Assembly (NCBI GenBank): GCA_905216195.1
Contig: CAJMSX010000008.1
Coordinates: 1 to 64,000 of the forward strand
Length of the DNA: 64,000 nucleotides
Reading direction: 5' to 3'
Source of the DNA: an uncultured bacterium
GTDB lineage: Bacteria > Bacteroidota > Bacteroidia > Bacteroidales > Marinifilaceae
The position numbers and the translations under genes were made by a program. Position 1 is the stretch's first letter. Every line of letters starts with the position of its first letter. This document shows, one piece after another, positions 58,653-64,000 of the stretch. The notes under the pieces are model-generated. The model was not told the DNA's origin. It saw only the letters and a program-made list of their open reading frames with translations, and searched no databases.

Positions 58653-60077
58653 TTACAAATCACGTCCGGGCAACAGGTATTCCGCATCATCATAACAGAG
58701 GATGGCATTGACAATCGTCGCTGCTAAATTACTTCCCCCTTTGCGTCCTTCAATGATAATTTTAGGAATATGCCCAAAAGATTTAAGCATATATTTGGAT
58801 TCACATACATGGATAAACCCTACGGGAGCACCCACCACTCCTACCGGACAAGCTTTTTCCAAACGCATCCAGGTACACAATTCCATCAAAGCGGTGGGGG
58901 CGTTCCCAAACACATAGAGTGCGTCGGGATGCTCTCCGACAGCCAACCGTATACCGGCCTGAGTACGGGTGATGTTCAAGCGGGCGGCCATCTCTGCTGT
59001 GCGGGGGTCGGAAAGGTAACATTTCACTTCCAGGCCCAAGCGTTCCAAAGCTCCCTTCCGGATTCCGGCAGCCGCCATAGTCACATCCGTAACAATCGTG
59101 CGGGTTTTACCGCTGATGAGTGAACCGTATATCGTCTCCACAGCTCCTTCATCAGCATAAAAAACAGTTTCCATATCGAAATCCGCTGTCGTGTGAATCG
59201 TATGCAATAAGGCCCACTTCCGGTCCAGAGGCAGGTGGGGCTGCTTCAATTCAGAGGCTATAGCGCGGAAACTTCGGATCATAATCTCCTGACCCGGTTT
59301 CCACTGCGCATTTGCCCCGTCCCCCTGTGCGGGGGTATCCGGATAGTATCCCCGGGGAGTAATCAGATGCCCCTGCCAGCTATAAGACTGGCTGTTTCCG
59401 ATCAGCACCACGGTAAACATATCCACCTTTTCAGGATCAAACTCCCTGAGGGTGGTAACCGTTATTTTCTCTTCCTCACGGCCGGCTTGACGGACATACC
59501 CCACCGGCGTATTTTCGTCCCGTTCCCGGAGAAACAATTCTTTTAAGCGGTGTAGCTGCCAATAACGTCCTTCGCTTTTAGGATTGTAAACCGCCGTTAC
59601 GAAATCGGCGGCCGCTGCGGCTTCGATACGTTTTTCTATTTTTTCCCAGGGAGTCAGTAAATCCGAAAGGGAAATGACACAAAAATCGTGCCCGACAGGA
59701 GCTCCCAACCTGGCGGCCGCTTTTTGAAATGCACTGATGCCAGGCAGGACTTCAATCTCGGTCTCCGACCCACGCTCCCGCCTCATTTCCCAAATTAAAG
59801 GAGCCATTCCGTAAATTCCTGCATCCCCGGAACTGATCACACATACCGTTTTGCCCTCCTCTGCATATTCAAAGGCTATAGCTGCACGCTCCCGTTCTTT
59901 CCGCATACCTGTATCTATACATTCGGCTCCCGGTTGTACGATCTCCCGGATAAAACTGAAATAATATTTATAACCGACCACAATATCCGAAACCGATAAG
60001 GCTGTTCGGACGGCCAAAGTAATATCCTGACCGCTGCCGGGACCTATTCCCGCTACATATATTTTTCCCCGATTCAT
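58653..60077 (-). CDS. CobJ-CobH fusion (precorrin-3B C17-methyltransferase / precorrin-8X methylmutase)
   Basis: The 474-residue product joins CobJ/CbiH (about 1-245; start YVAGIGPGSGQDITLAVRTA), which contracts the ring while methylating C17, to CobH/CbiC (about 262-474; GNAPTALMELC, GAPVGFIHVCESKY), which moves the C11 methyl to C12. It is the third gene of the riboswitch-controlled transcript that starts near 62976, 56 nt after the receptor gene. Confidence 0.93.
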   Translation of the reverse strand: MNRGKIYVAGIGPGSGQDITLAVRTALSVSDIVVGYKYYFSFIREIVQPGAECIDTGMRKERERAAIAFEYAEEGKTVCVISSGDAGIYGMAPLIWEMRRERGSETEIEVLPGISAFQKAAARLGAPVGHDFCVISLSDLLTPWEKIEKRIEAAAAADFVTAVYNPKSEGRYWQLHRLKELFLRERDENTPVGYVRQAGREEEKITVTTLREFDPEKVDMFTVVLIGNSQSYSWQGHLITPRGYYPDTPAQGDGANAQWKPGQEIMIRSFRAIASELKQPHLPLDRKWALLHTIHTTADFDMETVFYADEGAVETIYGSLISGKTRTIVTDVTMAAAGIRKGALERLGLEVKCYLSDPRTAEMAARLNITRTQAGIRLAVGEHPDALYVFGNAPTALMELCTWMRLEKACPVGVVGAPVGFIHVCESKYMLKSFGHIPKIIIEGRKGGSNLAATIVNAILCYDDAEYLLPGRDL

Positions 60078-60133
60078 CTTTTGATTTTGGTGATAAAGTT
60101 ACTATTTTAACCGGAAGTCCGGTGCCTGCATCA

Positions 60134-62329
60134 TTATTTAAAACGAATCGTCAATCCTCCAAAAAAGGTACGTCCCGGCGAGAGGGTTGCGTAATTGGAA
60201 CCGAAAGGCCGGTTATCGGCATAGTCGAACAAATTCTCTATTCCTAAAACAGGTTCCAGCACAAAACGTCTCAGACAAGTAATCGTGTGTGTAGTCGTGA
60301 GGTTACACATCCAGTGACCCGGGGCCACATCCGTAGGATTGTACCGGCTGCTCTGTCCCCGTACATTCACATTCACATTCAACCGGTACGCATTCCACTG
60401 CTGTTGCCAGTTGGCCGTTCCCGTTCCGGTATGCCGTATACTCCGTTCCAGACGGTCTTTTACCTCGTCCGGCGTTCCCTTGTCCTGCGTCCCTCGGGCA
60501 TCACAATAGCTGTAGCCGCCTCCTAACGTAAAACCACGACCGAGATATGCCTGCAGATGCACATCTATTCCTTTCACCTTAGCATCGTTCAAATTGACAT
60601 ACAACCTTCTCTTTTTAATTCCGTTCGTCTTATCCTCCTCGGTCAGATCCACATATTTATAGGCAATCAGCTTCTCTACGTCATTGATATATCCGTTCAC
60701 CGAAACGGTAAAGTTTTTCCCTACATATTCCACGTTCGCCGAATAATAATTACTCGTTTCGGGTTTCAAACCGGGATTACCGATACTGATCGTACTCCCT
60801 TTTATTTTCTCGTAATACAGTTGTTCCATACCCGGAGCTCTGAATCCCGCAGCATATCCTATCCGGAAATTAAAAGTCCCTAACGGCAGCATCACAGAAG
60901 CCTTAGGAGAAATCCGGTTTCCGAATGTTTCGTGATGCACATAGCGCAAACCGGCGATAAACTGCAACGTTCCGAAAAGGTTCAGTTCATCCTGGGCATA
61001 TACAGAAAAAGTAGACGCACTTTTTGTTTCTTTGATACCGGCGTCAGGACTTTTCAACTGATCGTCCCGGAACTCCACTCCGGCCGAGAGTTTATTATAT
61101 TTGCCGAGAGCGAAAACTCCTTTCAGATTCGCCTGATAATAATGTTGGCGTTTATTGAGTACAACCTCCCCTTTCTGATAGGTTTTATAATCTTTGATGT
61201 AGTCGTAATTATTTTCGTAATTATCGTTGTATACATCCAGAGCGATGTAAGAACGTTTATCTACTAAATAGCGGGCTCCCACCCCCAGCGTATAGTCTTG
61301 ATAGGCCATATCGTAATTATAGGCACTGACGGGGCGGTACAGGTGTTTTTGATAAAAACTACCCTGAGCATACAATTCCAGACGCTTTGTCGGTGAAAAA
61401 CCGAATTTTTGATTGAATACATCCGAACGAAAACGGTTAGATGCCTGCTTATCCGTTTCCGTATATCCCCGGGGATCTTTACTGTCGGTTTCATAGGGGC
61501 TCAATTGCCATCCCCCGGCCTGTAAACGCTGATAAGACGTATGAGAAGCAAACTTCCCGGTATTGATATCCGCGGATAAATTCTGTGAAAACTGCCCTTC
61601 TTCGGCCAATCGGGTCTCCGAAACCAGGCTCAGTTTTTCCTTAGGTTGTTCGGTAATAATGTTGACGACTCCCCCCATAGCTTCCGAACCGTAAAGAGCG
61701 GAAGCAGATCCTTTCAAAATCTCGATGCGCTTCACCCGGCTCAGGTCGATGCGCCTCAAATCGGTATTGCCGGAGACATCTCCGGCTAATTTTTGTCCGT
61801 CGACCAGAATCAGGATGTAATCATTGGGCAGACCGTTCATCGTCATATAGTCACCCATAGCGGTGGTCGCGAAATTAAAGGAAGGATTCTGCATCTTCAA
61901 GGCATCGTCCAATTTCACGATTCCTGCTTTTCGCAATTGCGTTCCGGAGATCACTTCCACCGGCACGGGAGAATTCTTTAGCCGGTGATTGGTTCCCGTT
62001 CCGGTAACCACCACCTGATTGAGACCGACAGGAGAATAGGTCAGTCTGAATAATAATTTATCCTGCTGTCCTTTTACTTTCTCCCGTACGGTTTCGTAAC
62101 CCGCATAAGTTACACGCAAAATATATTCTCCCTCGGGAATATTCTTTATCGTAAACATCCCGTTGATATCGGTAACCGTACCGATCGTGCTTCCCTCCAA
62201 ACGGACGTTCGCTCCCGGCAGAGGATTTCCGTCCGACTTCTCCACTACTCTACCGTTAAGCGTAAATTGCGCCCAAACATTACCTAACATAAACAACAAT
62301 CCGATAGTAAGTATAACAAACTTTTTCAT
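60134..62329 (-). CDS. btuB: TonB-dependent cobalamin receptor (BtuB-like)
   Basis: The 731-residue product has a signal peptide (MKKFVILTIGLLFMLGNVWA), a carboxypeptidase-regulatory-like domain (about 24-105), a plug domain (about 115-230) and a 22-strand-type barrel ending GLTIRFK. A TonB-box-like stretch NQVVVTGTG lies near residue 103. Location behind a cobalamin riboswitch and before a cob gene identifies the cargo as corrinoid. The family name is by context and similarity. Confidence 0.88.
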   Translation of the reverse strand: MKKFVILTIGLLFMLGNVWAQFTLNGRVVEKSDGNPLPGANVRLEGSTIGTVTDINGMFTIKNIPEGEYILRVTYAGYETVREKVKGQQDKLLFRLTYSPVGLNQVVVTGTGTNHRLKNSPVPVEVISGTQLRKAGIVKLDDALKMQNPSFNFATTAMGDYMTMNGLPNDYILILVDGQKLAGDVSGNTDLRRIDLSRVKRIEILKGSASALYGSEAMGGVVNIITEQPKEKLSLVSETRLAEEGQFSQNLSADINTGKFASHTSYQRLQAGGWQLSPYETDSKDPRGYTETDKQASNRFRSDVFNQKFGFSPTKRLELYAQGSFYQKHLYRPVSAYNYDMAYQDYTLGVGARYLVDKRSYIALDVYNDNYENNYDYIKDYKTYQKGEVVLNKRQHYYQANLKGVFALGKYNKLSAGVEFRDDQLKSPDAGIKETKSASTFSVYAQDELNLFGTLQFIAGLRYVHHETFGNRISPKASVMLPLGTFNFRIGYAAGFRAPGMEQLYYEKIKGSTISIGNPGLKPETSNYYSANVEYVGKNFTVSVNGYINDVEKLIAYKYVDLTEEDKTNGIKKRRLYVNLNDAKVKGIDVHLQAYLGRGFTLGGGYSYCDARGTQDKGTPDEVKDRLERSIRHTGTGTANWQQQWNAYRLNVNVNVRGQSSRYNPTDVAPGHWMCNLTTTHTITCLRRFVLEPVLGIENLFDYADNRPFGSNYATLSPGRTFFGGLTIRFK

Positions 62330-62374
62330 AAAAACGGTATTAAAAAATTTATAATCGCATTTTTGATTTCCGAA

Positions 62375-62737
62375 CTATTCAGCCAGGTTTCCTTTTTTAT
62401 CGTTCATCCCCGAATAGCTTCTTTTTTTATCCGCCATACTGATCACTTTATGTGCGGGAGCAAAACGGGCATGTTCGATAAAGAGTTTTTCAGCCACAGA
62501 TCGGGGGTGCAAAATATTTTCCGATAGCTGCACCGACACCCGGGTAGGGGAAATAAACGACACATACAGGTCGGCATTGGTCGTAGGGCCGGTCAGACTA
62601 CGGCCCGCCCGGTTCGTGGCTTCTTCTACCGATTGTCTGCCTGGAAGACTCACCACTTTTCCGCGAACTCTCACTTGTGCCGGAACAGAAACCATACTAT
62701 ACAACATTCCTGTTGCCAGCACACCCCATTTTTTCAT
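62375..62737 (-). CDS. small secreted protein of unknown function in the btuB operon
   Basis: The 120-residue product has a likely signal peptide (about 1-20, ending VPAQ) followed by a short basic region and a segment SVAEKLFIEHARFAPAHKVI (about 80-99). I recognise no family. It is the first gene after the cobalamin riboswitch and lies 45 nt before btuB, so it should be expressed with the receptor when cobalamin is scarce. It is unlike BtuG or BtuH as I recall them; a corrinoid-uptake helper is a guess. Confidence 0.65.
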   Translation of the reverse strand: MKKWGVLATGMLYSMVSVPAQVRVRGKVVSLPGRQSVEEATNRAGRSLTGPTTNADLYVSFISPTRVSVQLSENILHPRSVAEKLFIEHARFAPAHKVISMADKKRSYSGMNDKKGNLAE

Positions 62738-62807
62738 AAATAAGATAAAAATTTAGACGTTCATAATAGCATTTCTGACCCCGGAAATACTTTATTCGCT
62801 GTATAAC

Positions 62808-62976
62808 TCTGGCAGGTTTCCTGACTTAGCCCTGAAAAGCAACCTTCCCATCCAACCTATAGGACAGTGGTGTAAGAAACTTTTCAACACAAGGGGCATC
62901 ACAGTAGCGGGCACTGTTCCGGATTCTTACCGGATTCCCTTTTAAGCGGCCGACGCACGTCCGCCGCTTCACCAAA
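62808..62976 (-). promoter_or_regulatory. cobalamin riboswitch of the btuB operon
   Basis: On the minus strand the RNA shows GGGAATCCGGTAAGAATCC, GTGCCCGCTACTGTGATG and the B12 box AAGTCAGGAAACCTGCC. P1 pairs TTTGGT (5' end at 62976) with GCCAGA (62813-62808). A hairpin with arms GTATTTC and GAAATGC follows before the first gene. High adenosylcobalamin should shut off the small secreted protein, btuB and cobJ-cobH. Confidence 0.92.
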
Positions 62977-62983
62977 ATCGGTA

Positions 62984-63015
62984 CAAAGATATATAAAAAT
63001 GTGAATAAGTTCAAA
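62984..63015 (-). promoter_or_regulatory. promoter of the btuB riboswitch transcript
   Basis: On the minus strand TTTG (63012-63015) and TATCTTTG (62984-62991) are separated by exactly 20 nt, a full consensus match. The riboswitch P1 helix begins 8 nt downstream of the -7 box, the same distance as in the btuFCD operon. Confidence 0.8.
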
Positions 63016-63118
63016 ATAAATCTTTAAGTACGATCCCGGACTGAGTACTTTACCAGCCAAAACCACAAATACCACTCTTTTTTGTAAATACATTTGATTT
63101 AATGAATATTATTATTTC

Positions 63119-63132
63119 TACAGTATACTGTA
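63119..63132. promoter_or_regulatory. 14-bp perfect palindrome upstream of the fimbrillin-like gene
   Basis: TACAGTATACTGTA reads the same on both strands. It lies 31 nt before a -7 word at 63164-63171, a fitting place for an operator of a dimeric regulator. No regulator gene is nearby in the window. Confidence 0.35.
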
Positions 63133-63163
63133 TAAAACACTTTCCTTGCAAAATATTTGGTTT

Positions 63164-63171
63164 TACTTTTG
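63164..63171 (+). promoter_or_regulatory. -7 promoter element of the fimbrillin-like gene
   Basis: TACTTTTG matches TAnnTTTG. A second match, TACATTTG, is at 63089-63096. Neither has TTTG at 19-21 nt, so the active start is uncertain. Confidence 0.4.
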
Positions 63172-63288
63172 CGGTCGATTTTATTACAAAATAACAACTA
63201 AAACGCACTGACATATAAATTATTACATATAACAATCATGCACTTGTCTGTTTGTTACCATTTAATATCCGTTCAATACTTTGAAAAT

Positions 63289-64000
63289 ATGATCATTCTG
63301 ATAAAGAACATTTGTGCCGGTTTGTGGAACTATTCACTTACCATCCTGCTGGTGGCTCTGATTCTCTCAGGCTGTACCGATGATCCCCTGGAGAATACGG
63401 TTTTACCGCCTGTACCGGAAGGCTGTGTCCGGGTTGAACTGAACCTGAGTGTGGATGAGAGTCAAAAGATAGTCACCCGCGCCACCGATACGGAAGAGAA
63501 AGCTTATGATCCGGCTTATGTTTGGGTACTGGTTTTCAACACCGACCCCGATCCAAAACTGATGGAGCCTCCCGTAAAAGCCACTCCCGGCAGCAATGAA
63601 CAATTTTACGCCATACTCCGCGCCACTTCCGGCGAACGGCAACTCTGTCTCCTCACCGGACTGAGCGCTCCGCATAATTCCAGCCTTGCATCCATCTCTC
63701 CTACCGATACAGAAGCGGGAAATATTCTTTTCTCTACGCTGAATGCGAGCCTGAAAACAGCCTCCGTCACTTCCCAGGGAGTACTTGTCGGGGACGGGCA
63801 TTACATTCCGATGTGCACCGGGATGATCGCCCTTCCTTCCGGCACCGTTTCCCTGTCCCAGGTCACCGCTCCCTTCCGGCGGATCGCTTCACGCATCGAC
63901 GTGGAATGCATCCGCGGGAGCGGTCCCTCCGAAGGCCCGATGCCAACCGCCGGATTTGAAATCAAAGGCGTGACCCTCCAGAACGGAGCAAAACAGGGAT
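63289..64000 (+). CDS. fimbrillin-like lipoprotein, 5' part
   Basis: The open frame from ATG 63289 has a lipoprotein signal peptide (LVALILSGC, Cys about 33). It continues VRVELNLSVDESQKIVTRAT and the AYVWVLVFN strand, as in Bacteroidetes fimbrillin/Mfa2-type lipoproteins. An in-frame ATG at 63238 is an alternative start. The gene runs off the window at 64000 after about 237 codons, with no stop. It probably encodes a fimbrial or anchor subunit. Confidence 0.7.
   Translation, partial: MIILIKNICAGLWNYSLTILLVALILSGCTDDPLENTVLPPVPEGCVRVELNLSVDESQKIVTRATDTEEKAYDPAYVWVLVFNTDPDPKLMEPPVKATPGSNEQFYAILRATSGERQLCLLTGLSAPHNSSLASISPTDTEAGNILFSTLNASLKTASVTSQGVLVGDGHYIPMCTGMIALPSGTVSLSQVTAPFRRIASRIDVECIRGSGPSEGPMPTAGFEIKGVTLQNGAKQG

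Noticed and set aside
62826..63093. Short open frames overlapping the btuB riboswitch
   Set aside because: They lie within the riboswitch RNA and its promoter and have no family features.
1..64000. CRISPR arrays, IS elements, phage genes, tRNA or rRNA genes
   Set aside because: No repeat-spacer pattern, transposase, integrase or tRNA-like cloverleaf was found by reading the window; a tRNA or covariance-model scan was not possible.

Overview
The window looks like the chromosome of an anaerobic Bacteroidales gut or oral bacterium. The evidence is the Bacteroidetes-type promoter words (TAnnTTTG at -7, in the best cases with TTTG 20 nt upstream), the rpsL-rpsG-fusA-rpsJ order without a tuf gene, fused cobalamin enzymes, GLPGLI and GG-leader peptide families, LruC and 6-bladed beta-propeller lipoproteins, and an Ala/Glu-rich tail region behind ribosomal protein S16. 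Odoribacteraceae is my guess at family level; this is inference only. No tRNA, rRNA, IS element, phage gene or CRISPR array was seen.

Layout. 1-9.9 kb (minus strand): the str/S10/spc ribosomal operon from rpsL to the start of rpsN, with a near-perfect promoter before rpsL. 10.1-20.2 kb (minus): a peptide-modification cluster. It holds two cysteine-rich GG-leader precursor peptides, a radical SAM maturase, a partner radical-SAM-like protein, a GLPGLI protein, an outer-membrane barrel, a VKOR/thioredoxin membrane protein with a degenerate C39-like N-terminus, and a beta-propeller lipoprotein. 20.6-38.3 kb: mostly housekeeping genes: a sigma-54 activator, lptE, a TPR-like protein, secG, groES-groEL, an esterase, two tandem Na/Pi cotransporters, glyS, an LruC lipoprotein, DoxDA with a MarR regulator, and a porin. 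38.4-44.4 kb: ribF, a lipoprotein of unknown function, B12-dependent ribonucleotide reductase, rimM and rpsP.

44.5-63 kb is a cobalamin region. Two cobalamin riboswitches face different transport modules: btuFCD-like ABC uptake genes on the plus strand, and a small secreted protein, BtuB-type receptor and cobJ-cobH fusion on the minus strand. Further minus-strand genes (cobI, cobL, cbiG-cobM, cobK-cbiD) supply most of the corrin-ring pathway from precorrin-2 onward. A propeller lipoprotein, a CAT-fold acetyltransferase, a manganese/iron transporter and an M24 peptidase lie among them. The window ends inside a fimbrillin-like lipoprotein gene on the plus strand.

The strongest candidate for an undescribed system is the 10.1-20.2 kb peptide cluster. 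The clearest anomaly is the apparent frameshift that separates rpsP from its C-terminal tail.
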